Assembly (NCBI GenBank): GCA_029263175.1
Contig: JAJCXZ010000026.1
Span: 1-64,000 of the forward strand
Origin: Acidimicrobiales bacterium
GTDB taxonomy: Bacteria; Actinomycetota; Acidimicrobiia; Acidimicrobiales; Aldehydirespiratoraceae
Direction: 5' to 3'
DNA: 64,000 nucleotides
A model generated the notes under the pieces. That model made no database searches. It had not been told where the DNA came from and saw nothing but the letters and a program-made list of their open reading frames with translations. A program made the position numbers and the translations under genes. Positions 17,051 to 25,130 of the stretch are shown in pieces (the stretch's first letter is position 1; each line of letters begins with the position of its first letter).

Positions 17051-19001
17051 CTTCGCTTCCGTCATCAATGGTCAGGAGCAGCGCGCCATTCTCCAACTGT
17101 TCGCCGATGGCGATCGGCACATCGGTCACGGTGCCGGCGACAGGTGCGGAAATGTGGTGCTCCATCTTCATGGCCTCGAGCACCACGAGCACTTGACCGG
17201 CCACGACCGTGTCGCCGGGGGCACACCGCACATCGAGGACGACGCCTGGCATCGGGGCGATGAGTCCTCCCGGCGGTAGCTCGGTGCCGGGGATGACGAA
17301 ACGAGGATCGATGTGCATCGACACTGTCGTCGAGCCGGATTGCACATGAATCGTGTCTCCCGATCGAGTGACTGCGGCGGTGCAGCGACAGCGGTCGATC
17401 TCGATATCGATGTCGGCCGTGGACCAGCGATGGATCGTGACCGACTCACCGGAATCGAGCATGAACGTGCCATCGCGCCTGGACCGATACGCCACCGTGA
17501 CCGCTTCGTCGACACCGGGATAGCCGAGGAGAATGCGCTCCGACGGCAAACCACCGTTGCGCCAGTTCGACGGCGCGAACCCCCACACGTCGTCAGCGGC
17601 GCGGTTTGCACCCTGGACCCACATCGCCGCGATCACCGCCGCGCAGGGCATGGAGTCCGGGGCGGCACCGTCGCCGCCCGGACTCACCCGTTCGATGAAG
17701 TCGGTGGTGGTATCGCCGGCCAGGAACTCCGGGGTACGAAGTGTGGCGGCGAGAAAGTCTCGGTTGGTGGTGACGCCACCGAGGTGGAGACGCTCCAACG
17801 CCAGGGCCAGACGACCCGCGGCGTCGGTGCGCGTCGGGCCGTGGGCGACCACCTTGGCGATCATCGGGTCGAAGTCGACACCGATCACCGATCCTTCGAC
17901 CACGCCAGAGTCCCAGCGGACCGCCGGCTCCACCGCAGGCATGAATGCCGCCAACGTGCCGGTGGCCGGCAGGAAGTCGTTCGCTGGGTCCTCGGCGTAG
18001 AGGCGGGCCTCGATGGCGTGCCCGGTCCAGCTGATCGCCGACTGGTCGTAGCCGAGGGGTTCGCCGGCCGCGACGCGGAGCTGCTCACGCACGAGATCGA
18101 CCCCGGTGACTTCCTCGGTCACCGGATGCTCGACCTGCAATCGGGTGTTCACCTCCAGGAAGAAGAACTCCCGGGTGTCGTCATCGACCAGGAATTCGAC
18201 CGTGCCGGCCGACTGGTACCCCATCGCCCGAGCGAGTGCGAGCGCGGCATCGCCCATGGCGGCGCGCAACTCGGGGTCGACGATCGGTGACGGCGACTCC
18301 TCGATGATCTTCTGGTGTCGTCTCTGGATCGAGCACTCACGCTCGCCCAAGTGCACGACATTGCCGTGACCGTCACCGAGGATCTGGATCTCGACGTGAC
18401 GGGAGCGGGCGACATAGCGTTCGAGGAACACTCGATCGTCACCAAAGCCGCTGAGGGCTTCCCGCTGGGCCGCCGCGACCGACTCGATGAGCTCATCGGC
18501 GGACTGAACGATCCGCATTCCCTTTCCGCCACCTCCGGCCGACGCCTTGACCAGCAGCGGATAGCCAACCTTGCCGTCGTCCGATGGATCCTCCGACGAT
18601 GGCAACGTCGGCACGCCGGCGTCGACTGCCACTCGCTTGGCCGCGATCTTGTCGCCCATCGACTCGATGACATCAGGCGATGGGCCAATCCACGTCAGTC
18701 CCGAGTCGACGACCGCGCGGGCGAACCCTGCGTTCTCGGACAGGAATCCGTATCCCGGGTGGATTGCATGGGCGCCCGCGAGCATGGCCGCCGCGATGAC
18801 CGCCTCACCGTCGAGGTAACTGTCGGGCAGGCGGACCGCAACGTCGGCCTCCTCGACAAACGGGGCATCGCGGTCGGCCTCGACAAAGACGGCGACAGTA
18901 CGCATGCCCATGGCCCGAGCCGTGCGGAAGACACGGCGGGCGATCTCGCCGCGGTTGGCGACGAGGACGCAGCTGATGGAAGCAGAGATCGGCGGGCTCA
19001 C
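17043..19001 (-). CDS. Acyl-CoA carboxylase alpha subunit (biotin carboxylase plus biotin carrier)
   Basis: This is a 652-residue protein. The biotin carboxylase half starts VLVANRGEIARRVFRTARAMGMRTVAVF. It carries the ATP-binding glycine loop KASAGGGGKGMRIV and EVNTRLQVEHPVTEEVTG. The C-terminal biotinyl domain ends with VLEAMKMEHHISAPVAG, where the lysine is biotinylated. It carboxylates biotin with ATP and bicarbonate for transfer by the beta subunit. GTG start, overlapping the beta stop (GTGA). The organisation resembles methylcrotonyl-, geranyl- and propionyl-CoA carboxylase alpha subunits. The AtuA neighbour favours a geranyl/methylcrotonyl type, but specificity lies mainly in the beta subunit. 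Confidence 0.92.
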   Translation of the reverse strand: MSPPISASISCVLVANRGEIARRVFRTARAMGMRTVAVFVEADRDAPFVEEADVAVRLPDSYLDGEAVIAAAMLAGAHAIHPGYGFLSENAGFARAVVDSGLTWIGPSPDVIESMGDKIAAKRVAVDAGVPTLPSSEDPSDDGKVGYPLLVKASAGGGGKGMRIVQSADELIESVAAAQREALSGFGDDRVFLERYVARSRHVEIQILGDGHGNVVHLGERECSIQRRHQKIIEESPSPIVDPELRAAMGDAALALARAMGYQSAGTVEFLVDDDTREFFFLEVNTRLQVEHPVTEEVTGVDLVREQLRVAAGEPLGYDQSAISWTGHAIEARLYAEDPANDFLPATGTLAAFMPAVEPAVRWDSGVVEGSVIGVDFDPMIAKVVAHGPTRTDAAGRLALALERLHLGGVTTNRDFLAATLRTPEFLAGDTTTDFIERVSPGGDGAAPDSMPCAAVIAAMWVQGANRAADDVWGFAPSNWRNGGLPSERILLGYPGVDEAVTVAYRSRRDGTFMLDSGESVTIHRWSTADIDIEIDRCRCTAAVTRSGDTIHVQSGSTTVSMHIDPRFVIPGTELPPGGLIAPMPGVVLDVRCAPGDTVVAGQVLVVLEAMKMEHHISAPVAGTVTDVPIAIGEQLENGALLLTIDDGSEDV

Positions 19002-20674
19002 AGTCGGAACACCCCATACTCGCGCGCCCCTTCAATGGGTCGGTTGCGCACCACGCTGAGACAGAGGCCGAGCACGGTTCGAGTGTCTCGGGGATCGAGG
19101 ATGCCATCGTCGGCGATCGCCCCGGTCGCCCGCAGCGCCAAGGACCCCTTGTCGTGTGCCGCTTCGTGAGCTGCAACGAGTGCAGCATCGGCCGCCTCGT
19201 CGAACTCCTCACCCTTGCGGGCGGCCTGGCCTCTCCGCACCTCCGACATCACGCCGGCGATCTGCTTCGGGCCCATCACGGCGATCTTTGCGGTCGGCCA
19301 GGTGAACGTGAACCGGTTGCCGAACGCCCGACCTGACATCCCGTAGGTCCCTGCGCCGTAGGAGGAGCCGATCGTAACTGTGAGGTGCGGCACCAAGGAG
19401 TTGGTGACCGCATTGATCATCTGCGACCCCTTCTTGATGATCCCGTCGGATTCGAAGTCGGTGCCGACCATGAAGCCGGTGATGTTCTGGAAGAACACCA
19501 GAGGGATATCGAGCTTGTTGCACAGCTGGATGAAGTGGGCGGCCTTCTGAGACGAGTCCGGGTAAAGCACGCCGTTGTTGCCGAGCACCCCCACCGGATA
19601 GCCGTGGATGGCTGCCCATCCGCAGACGATCGTGGTGCCGTAGCGGGGTTTGAACTCTTCGAAGCGAGACCCGTCGACCACTCGGCTGATCACATCTCGA
19701 ATGTCGACGGGCTGGCGCAGATCTCTGCTGACGAGACCGAGAAGCTCCTCGGGATCCTCCACCGGTTCGTCTGACTGCAGGGTTGGAGCCGCGTCGGGCT
19801 TTCGCCAGTTCAGGTGGGAGACAACCTCACGGCAGAGCCGCAGGGCGTCCATTTCGTCCTCTGCGAGGTACTCCGCGAGGCCGGTTACCTCGGCGTGCTT
19901 CTGGGCGCCACCGATCGTCTCGGAGTCGGCGATTTCACCGGTCGCCATCTTCACGAGCGGTGGGCCGGCCAGGAACGCGAACGATTGCTCCTTGATGAAG
20001 ATGTTGTAGTCGCTCATGCCAGGCTGGTAAGCCCCGCCTGCAGTCGAGGAGCCGAACACCACACACACGGTGGGAATTCGCAGTTTCGACAGTTCGGTCA
20101 TCTCGTAGAAGAACCGACCGGTCTCGGCGAAGTGGGCCGGAACCACGGCGCTGCCCACCGCGCCATGATCGTCCCCGCTCTCGCTCTTCTTCGCGCCACC
20201 ACCGCCGGGCCGGAGGTCGCCACCGGCCGACTCCACGAAGCTGACATACGGCATGCGGTTGTCGCGGGCGATCTCGAGCGCCCGCATCCACTTCTTCGAT
20301 GCGTAGGGCGTGAGCGCGCCCGCAGCGACGGTGGGATCGTTGCCCATGATCACGCATTCGGTGCCGGCGATGATGCCGATTCCGCACACCATGCCTCCGC
20401 CCAGCGCGTACTGCGAGCCGTAGCCCGCCAGCGGAGTGATCTCGAGGAACGGCGTGTCGGGGTCGATCACAGTGGCGATCCGTTCGCGGATCGGTAACTT
20501 GCCGCGACTGCGATGGCGCGCCATCGGCTTCTCGCCGCCGCCCTCGGCGGCTTTGTCGAGGAGTACGTCGTGGATGTGAAGCTGCTCGAGCATGTCGGCG
20601 CAGTTCTGAGCGAACTGTTCGGAGTGCGTGTCGAGCGACGATGTCAACGGTGGCGCCAGCAAGGACCGGTTCAT
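18998..20674 (-). CDS. Acyl-CoA carboxylase beta subunit (carboxyltransferase)
   Basis: This 558-residue crotonase-superfamily carboxyltransferase transfers CO2 from biotin to an acyl-CoA. N-terminal features are RGKLPIRERIATVIDPDTPFLEITPLAGYG; the acyl-CoA oxyanion region is FVESAGGDLRPGGGG. ITGFMVGTDFESDGIIKKGSQMINAVTNS and SYGAGTYGMSGRAFGNRFTF are close in style to methylcrotonyl/geranyl-CoA carboxylase beta subunits rather than propionyl types. The ATG at 20674 is preferred over the in-frame GTG at 20686. This is the first gene of the operon running down to 11435, and its promoter must lie in the gap shared with the divergent crotonase gene. Confidence 0.92.
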   Translation of the reverse strand: MNRSLLAPPLTSSLDTHSEQFAQNCADMLEQLHIHDVLLDKAAEGGGEKPMARHRSRGKLPIRERIATVIDPDTPFLEITPLAGYGSQYALGGGMVCGIGIIAGTECVIMGNDPTVAAGALTPYASKKWMRALEIARDNRMPYVSFVESAGGDLRPGGGGAKKSESGDDHGAVGSAVVPAHFAETGRFFYEMTELSKLRIPTVCVVFGSSTAGGAYQPGMSDYNIFIKEQSFAFLAGPPLVKMATGEIADSETIGGAQKHAEVTGLAEYLAEDEMDALRLCREVVSHLNWRKPDAAPTLQSDEPVEDPEELLGLVSRDLRQPVDIRDVISRVVDGSRFEEFKPRYGTTIVCGWAAIHGYPVGVLGNNGVLYPDSSQKAAHFIQLCNKLDIPLVFFQNITGFMVGTDFESDGIIKKGSQMINAVTNSLVPHLTVTIGSSYGAGTYGMSGRAFGNRFTFTWPTAKIAVMGPKQIAGVMSEVRRGQAARKGEEFDEAADAALVAAHEAAHDKGSLALRATGAIADDGILDPRDTRTVLGLCLSVVRNRPIEGAREYGVFRL

Positions 20675-20768
20675 ATTGCAGGTCACCGTAGTGCGGTAAT
20701 TCGAGGGACACCAAATTATCCCAGCCCGTTGCTTCGCCCCTCCGCTCTGCGGCCGTTACCGTCGCGCC
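20675..20768. promoter_or_regulatory. Divergent intergenic region with candidate operator
   Basis: This 94-bp gap separates the carboxylase operon and the plus-strand crotonase gene, so it must hold both promoters. An inverted repeat, ACCG-N5-CGGT (20685-20697), lies just upstream of the carboxylase ATG. It could be the TetR-family binding site, but it is short. A relatively AT-rich patch (20697-20720) may contain promoter elements; none match a consensus well enough to name. Confidence 0.35.
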
Positions 20769-21476
20769 ATGACCGAAGCAGCCGGACTCACGACCGAACA
20801 ACGCGACCACATCATGGTCATCCATCTCGATGATGGCAAAGCGAACGCCCTGTCGTTCAGGCTCATCGCCGCGATCCACCACGCAATCACCAAAGCTGAG
20901 AATGACGACGAGATCGGCGCCGTCGTGCTTCACGGGCGACCGGGTCGTTTCTCCGGCGGCTTCGACCTCGGCGTCATGTTCGCGGACGACCTCGACGCGA
21001 TCGTCACCCTCGTGGCCGACGGTGGCGGCCTCGTGCGCCGCCTCTATGGCTCATCGGTCCCGGTGGTCGCCGCGTGCACCGGCCATGCGCTGGCCGCCGG
21101 CGCCCTCATGCTCCTCGGGTGCGACGTCAGGGTCGGCGCAGACATCCCGACGAAGATCGGTCTCAACGAGGTCGCCATCAAGATGGTGCTCCCCGACTGG
21201 GCGATGACCATCGCCCGGGATCGACTCAGCAAACGCCACATGCAGCGTGCCATCGTCAACGCCCGCATCACCACCCCCGCAGAAGCGGTCGACGTCGGCT
21301 TCCTCGACGAGGTCGTTGCCGAAGACCTGCTTCTCGAACGAGCGATGGAGATCGCCGCCGAATTGGCCGCCACCCTCGACCCCACCGCCTACGCCGGCAC
21401 CGTCGCCAAGTTCCGCGGCGAAACCCTCGCCACCATGGACGCCATGGTCACCGCCGCCCGAGCCTCCATCGCCTGA
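20769..21476 (+). CDS. Crotonase/enoyl-CoA hydratase family protein, divergent from the carboxylase operon
   Basis: This short (235-residue) crotonase has one oxyanion segment, GRPGRFSGGFDLGVMF, and the second, CTGHALAAGALMLLGCDVRVG. The glutamate in IGLNEVAIKMVLPDWAM is at the first catalytic position. The length is below the usual 255-265 because the C-terminal helices are reduced. It is transcribed away from the carboxylase operon and probably shares its control region. It may serve the same acyl-CoA pathway. The substrate is unknown. Confidence 0.85.
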   Translation: MTEAAGLTTEQRDHIMVIHLDDGKANALSFRLIAAIHHAITKAENDDEIGAVVLHGRPGRFSGGFDLGVMFADDLDAIVTLVADGGGLVRRLYGSSVPVVAACTGHALAAGALMLLGCDVRVGADIPTKIGLNEVAIKMVLPDWAMTIARDRLSKRHMQRAIVNARITTPAEAVDVGFLDEVVAEDLLLERAMEIAAELAATLDPTAYAGTVAKFRGETLATMDAMVTAARASIA

Positions 21477-21507
21477 GTTCAAACGGGGGTCAGACCCCTG
21501 TTTCAAC
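21477..21507. repeat. REP-like palindrome, copy 1 (GGGGTCAGACCCC core)
   Basis: This 31-bp imperfect palindrome reads GTTCAAAC, then GGGGGTCAGACCCC, then TGTTTCAAC. It begins one base after the crotonase stop and contains the RidA stop: on the minus strand, TGA lies inside GTTGAAAC. It fills the whole gap between two convergent genes and could form a bidirectional terminator. Related to copies at 25049 and 26029. Confidence 0.8.
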
Positions 21508-21898
21508 TCGACGACACGACCGCCATCGCTTCGACCTCGACCAGCAGCTCCGGCATGGCCAGACCGGCTTCGAGCGCGGTAGCCGCCGGATAGGGCTCCG
21601 ACAGGTAGCGAAGCCGCACCTCCCGGAGAACGCCCAGGTTCGAGATGTCGGTGACGTAGCTGCCGAGCCGAACGACGTCGGCGAACGTGGCACCTGCCGC
21701 GGCCAGGGCGAGACCAAGATTCTCGAACGCTTGAACCGCTTGGCCCTCGAAGTCGCCAGGGCTCACAATATTTCCGCCGGCATCAAGTGCGACCTGGCCC
21801 GAGACCACCACTATTCGACCGGTCGCGCTGACCGCCTGGGACATACCCGCTGGTCGGGCATCCCAGAGCTCAGGGGGATTGTGTCCGCTCGTGGTCAT
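21503..21898 (-). CDS. RidA/YjgF/YER057c family protein
   Basis: This 131-residue protein matches the RidA family, trimeric cytoplasmic enzymes that hydrolyse reactive enamine/imine intermediates released by PLP enzymes. Typical segments are VSATGRIVVVSGQVALDAGGNIV, the helix QAVQAFENLGLALAAAGATFADVVRLGSYVTD, and a C-terminal AGLAMPELLVEVEAMAVV. Some RidA subfamilies lack deaminase activity and act in specific catabolic routes. It is coupled to the next gene downstream, an aminotransferase (ATGA overlap at 21895-21898), so clearing imines from that enzyme is a reasonable role. The stop codon lies inside the palindromic repeat. Confidence 0.88.
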   Translation of the reverse strand: MTTSGHNPPELWDARPAGMSQAVSATGRIVVVSGQVALDAGGNIVSPGDFEGQAVQAFENLGLALAAAGATFADVVRLGSYVTDISNLGVLREVRLRYLSEPYPAATALEAGLAMPELLVEVEAMAVVSSS

Positions 21899-23265
21899 TG
21901 CTGATCCTCGTTGTTTCGAACTGCGGCAACCGACGCCGCGAAGATTTCGATCATCTCGTCGATCTCGTCTTCGGTGATTATCAGCGGCGGGGCGAAGCCG
22001 AACATGTCGCCGTCGAACACCCGGGTCATGAGCCCCCGCCGATGAGCCTCTCGTCGGATTCGAAGCATGGCGTCGAGCGAAGGATCCAACGGTGTGCCCG
22101 CATCCTTGTCGCCGAGGAGATCAACCCCGGCCGCGAGTCCGCGCCCTCGCACGTGGGTCACCCACGGATCGGCTTCCGCCAGTTCCGTCAACCGGGACAG
22201 GAGATGGAGCCCGAGCCGAGCGGAGTTGTCGACCAGGTCCAGATAGAGCTCGATGCACTTGAGCGTGACAGCGCACGAGGGCGGATGTCCGGTGTGGGTG
22301 AAACCGTGACCGAAGATGGTGTCACGGCTCATCGCTTCAGTCATCCCCCGATAGATCTCGTTGGAGAACAGCGCCGCGCCCTGGGGGATGTAGCCCGATG
22401 TCATCCCCTTGGCGAGGAACATCATGTCGGGCTTCACATCGTCCCACTCGCAGGCGAACATCCTGCCGGTGCGACCGAACCCCGTCACGACCTCGTCGAC
22501 CATGAACATGAGATCGAGTTCCGCGCACGCGTCCCCCATGGCCGCCAGCCAACCCAGCGGCGGGACGATCACACCGGCGGTGATCATCACTGGTTCACAA
22601 ACGAACGCCGCCGCATTCTCCGGGCCTATCTCAGCGACAGTCGACCGAAGCGCGGCAACACTGTTACCGATGATCTCGTCGGCAGAGCGGCCTTGGTTGG
22701 CCCCGAAATGCCACGGCGACGGGATGTGGTGCTGGGTCGGAAGCGGCACGTCGAAGTTGTCGTTGCACTCCGGGAAGTGGGTGAGCCCCGCAACCACCGA
22801 GTTGGCGCCGTGATAGGCACGGTCAAGCGCGATCACATGCTTCTTCTGTGGCCGCCCGGTGACGTTGTTGTGATAACGCATCACCTTCAGCAGTGTGTCG
22901 GCGGCATCCGATCCGCTCATCGAGAGGAAGACGTGCTGCAGGCTCTCCGGCGTGACCTCGACCAGCCGTTCGCACAGATCGATGGTCAGCTGGTGTGTGG
23001 TGTCGTAGAGGCTGTGGGCGTACGACAGCTTGCGGGTTTGCGCAACCAGCGTCTCGATCAGCTCCTCGTTGGCGTAGCCGAGGCCGACGCACACCATGCC
23101 CGACCACGCATCGATCACGCGGTGGCCGGTGCTGTCGGTGAGGTGGATGCCCTTGGCCGACTCGATCAACGTGGGCGGCGGCCGATCGGAATCGGCAATC
23201 GCCGCGAAAGGTGGCACAAACGCAGTGCTCAAGGCCGATCCTCTGGTCGTTCGTGCAGTGTTCAT
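21895..23265 (-). CDS. Class III PLP-dependent aminotransferase
   Basis: This is a 456-residue omega-amino-acid:pyruvate-type transaminase. Segments include GIHLTDSTGHRVIDAWSGMVCVGLGY, SMSGSDAADTLLKVMRYHN (phosphate cup), DELDLMFMVDEVVTGFGRTGRMFACE with the PLP-ring aspartate, and KPDMMFLAKGMTSGYIPQGAALFS with the Schiff-base lysine. The ATG at 23265 follows a G-rich ribosome site; the longer frame upstream runs antisense into the methyltransferase gene. Amino donors could be beta-alanine, taurine, polyamines or similar. Partner RidA is coupled downstream. Confidence 0.9.
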   Translation of the reverse strand: MNTARTTRGSALSTAFVPPFAAIADSDRPPPTLIESAKGIHLTDSTGHRVIDAWSGMVCVGLGYANEELIETLVAQTRKLSYAHSLYDTTHQLTIDLCERLVEVTPESLQHVFLSMSGSDAADTLLKVMRYHNNVTGRPQKKHVIALDRAYHGANSVVAGLTHFPECNDNFDVPLPTQHHIPSPWHFGANQGRSADEIIGNSVAALRSTVAEIGPENAAAFVCEPVMITAGVIVPPLGWLAAMGDACAELDLMFMVDEVVTGFGRTGRMFACEWDDVKPDMMFLAKGMTSGYIPQGAALFSNEIYRGMTEAMSRDTIFGHGFTHTGHPPSCAVTLKCIELYLDLVDNSARLGLHLLSRLTELAEADPWVTHVRGRGLAAGVDLLGDKDAGTPLDPSLDAMLRIRREAHRRGLMTRVFDGDMFGFAPPLIITEDEIDEMIEIFAASVAAVRNNEDQQ

Positions 23266-23356
23266 CGCAACCCCCCGGTGCTTGCGCCGACCAGCAACGT
23301 AACAAATCTGGAACCGGTCTTGACCTAAACCTCGGTTGCGGTTGTTGGATGGAGAT

Positions 23357-23806
23357 ATGAAGCTCCTTCCCCCACATCTCGTCTTGATCCTCATCATCGC
23401 CTCGGTCGCCGTCGGGCTGACCATTCCCGTGCTCGGCCCTCTCCCGCTCGGCCTTCGCGTCGCGGGAGGCGCTCTTGGCGCAGCGAGCATCTGGCTCAAC
23501 GTCGGCAACGCTCAACGCTTCGCCAAGATCGGGACGAACATCGAAACCTTCAGGGACCCTGGTGTACTCGTCACCGACGGCGCGTTCCGGTTCTCCCGCA
23601 ATCCCATGTATCTCGGCTTCCTCGGATTGATGACCGCGGTCGCGCTCATGGTGGGCACGCTCACGGCGTGGATCGGTGTGGTCGGGTTCTGGGTAGCCGG
23701 CCAGTTTTGGTACGTCCCGTTCGAGGAGGGTCGCATGCTCGAACGATTCGGCGCCGACTACGTCGCGTACCAAAGCGAAACACGACGTTGGATCGGACGG
23801 CGATGA
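23357..23806 (+). CDS. Isoprenylcysteine carboxyl methyltransferase (ICMT/PEMT)-like membrane methyltransferase
   Basis: This 149-residue membrane protein has four hydrophobic segments. The family signature is GAFRFSRNPMYLGFLGLM, followed by a last membrane helix and FEEGRMLERFGADYVAYQSETRRWIG, the conserved C-terminal SAM-binding tail. Bacterial members methylate phospholipids, isoprenoid or other small acceptors; the acceptor is unknown. The ATG at 23357 follows GGAGAT. Its stop overlaps the MerR start as ATGA (23803-23806), so the two are coupled. Confidence 0.85.
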   Translation: MKLLPPHLVLILIIASVAVGLTIPVLGPLPLGLRVAGGALGAASIWLNVGNAQRFAKIGTNIETFRDPGVLVTDGAFRFSRNPMYLGFLGLMTAVALMVGTLTAWIGVVGFWVAGQFWYVPFEEGRMLERFGADYVAYQSETRRWIGRR

Positions 23807-24225
23807 CCGCCGAGCTTCTCGACGTCGGAGCAGTCGCCACCCATGCCGGCGTGCCGGTGTCGACACTGCATGTTTGGGAGAAGGCGGGGCTCATCGCTCC
23901 CGTCGGCCGGAACGGGCTACGCCGTCAGTACGCGCCAGACGTGCTCAGCCGAATCGCCATCATCGTCTTGTCGCAGCGCTGTGGGTTCACGCTGGCCGAG
24001 GTGGGTGAACTCCTCCAGAACAGCTCTGGCCCCGAACGCGAAGCCCAGCTGCGACAGAAACTGGCCGAGCTGACCGAACGCCGAGCACAGCTCGACACCG
24101 CCATCCTCACCATCGAGCACACACTCCGGTGCCCGCATCCGGTGCAAGCCGAGTGTCCGACGTTTCTCGAACTGCTCGACGAGATCTTGCCCGGTGGACC
24201 GGTTGGTGCATCGAGTTCTTTGTGA
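23803..24225 (+). CDS. MerR-family transcriptional regulator
   Basis: This 140-residue regulator has the MerR winged helix: LLDVGAVATHAGVPVSTLHVWEKAGLIAPVGRNGLRRQYAPDVLSRIAIIVLSQRCGFTLAEVGELL. A dimerisation coiled coil rich in E, R and Q follows, and then a short C-terminal CPHPVQAECPTF. The two cysteines could sense metal or redox state, as in SoxR-like members, although the spacing is not that of the 2Fe-2S SoxR cluster. It is coupled to the ICMT-like gene and may control it. Confidence 0.88.
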   Translation: MTAELLDVGAVATHAGVPVSTLHVWEKAGLIAPVGRNGLRRQYAPDVLSRIAIIVLSQRCGFTLAEVGELLQNSSGPEREAQLRQKLAELTERRAQLDTAILTIEHTLRCPHPVQAECPTFLELLDEILPGGPVGASSSL

Positions 24226-24252
24226 AGTAGCCGAGGTGCCACACTGTCGATC

Positions 24253-25056
24253 ATGACCACAGTCACCGTCGCCTCCGTCATCGCCGACCTCGTTGCTGAG
24301 CAAGAGGCTCTCGACGCGGTGGTGGCGCCTCTTGCCGCCGCGGAATGGGAGCTCGCCACGCCATCTCCGCGCTGGGCCATTCGCGACCAGATCGGCCACT
24401 TGGCCTTCTTCGACGAGACCGCCGCGCTCGCCATCAGCGATCCGGAGGGGTTCATCCAGCACCGAACCGACTTCGTTGCCGCGGCGTCCGCCAGTCCCGG
24501 CGCGGGCGACGAGCTCACCCTCGGAGTCGCTCGGGCAATGACCGCCGAGGAGCTCCTTGCCCACTGGCGGGACTGCCGAAGTCGACTCGCAGCGGCCGCC
24601 GCCGGCTGTGGCGAGAAGGATCGCATCGAATGGTATGGCCCATCGATGGGTGCCAAGTCGTTCCTCACCGCCCGTCTCATGGAGGCATGGGCTCACGGAC
24701 AGGACATCTGTGACGCCGTCGGCGCCGGCCGGGAGGCCACCGACCGACTGCGTCATATCGCCCAACTCGGCTTCATCACTCGCGGATGGACGTACATCAA
24801 CCGCAAGATGGAGATCCCCGAGGGCGATGTGCGTGTCGAGCTGGAGTCACCATCCGGTGAGACCTGGCTCTTCGGCGCCGACACTGCGACTGCGACCGTG
24901 CGCGGCTCTGCCGAAGACTTCTGTCTCGTCACGTCCCAGCGCCGCAACCTCGCCGACACCTCCCTCGCGATCGACGGCGCCATCGCCCAGGAGTGGCTCG
25001 AGATGGCTCAGCTCTTCGCCGGCCCGCCCAGCAACCCCCCACCCCCCCAAAGTTGA
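24253..25056 (+). CDS. DinB/MDMPI-like metal-binding protein (TIGR03084 type)
   Basis: This 267-residue protein has an N-terminal four-helix DinB-like domain (residues ~10-170). Candidate metal-ligand histidines lie in IRDQIGHLAFFDE and LMEAWAHGQDI. WRDCRSRL and the overall length fit the actinobacterial TIGR03084 group, related to mycothiol-dependent maleylpyruvate isomerase. The C-terminal domain (SCP2-like fold) holds EIPEGDVRVELESPSGETWLFG. It may act in thiol-dependent detoxification; the reaction is unknown. Its TGA stop (25054-25056) is supplied by the palindromic element that starts at 25049. Confidence 0.8.
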   Translation: MTTVTVASVIADLVAEQEALDAVVAPLAAAEWELATPSPRWAIRDQIGHLAFFDETAALAISDPEGFIQHRTDFVAAASASPGAGDELTLGVARAMTAEELLAHWRDCRSRLAAAAAGCGEKDRIEWYGPSMGAKSFLTARLMEAWAHGQDICDAVGAGREATDRLRHIAQLGFITRGWTYINRKMEIPEGDVRVELESPSGETWLFGADTATATVRGSAEDFCLVTSQRRNLADTSLAIDGAIAQEWLEMAQLFAGPPSNPPPPQS

Positions 25057-25095
25057 AACGGTGGGGTCAGGCGCCCGTTTCAACTGGGGACAGAC
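25049..25095 (+). repeat. REP-like palindrome, copy 2 (left flank of TauD gene)
   Basis: This 47-bp element has AAA, then the arms GTTGAAACGG (25052-25061) and CCGTTTCAAC (25075-25084) around TGGGGTCAGGCGC, then TGGGGACAGAC. The arms pair perfectly over ten bases. The TGA stop of the upstream gene is inside the left arm. Copy 3 at 26029 has the same sequence in the opposite orientation, differing at a few positions and one indel. Confidence 0.88.
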
Positions 25096-25130
25096 CTCCC
25101 TCGCCCATACAAGCTGCTTGACTGAGGAGC

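Noticed and set aside
25021-25060. Rho-independent terminator from the C-run before repeat copy 2
   Set aside because: The C-run (25035-25048) is inside the 3' coding end of the DinB-like gene and does not pair into a stem followed by T residues.
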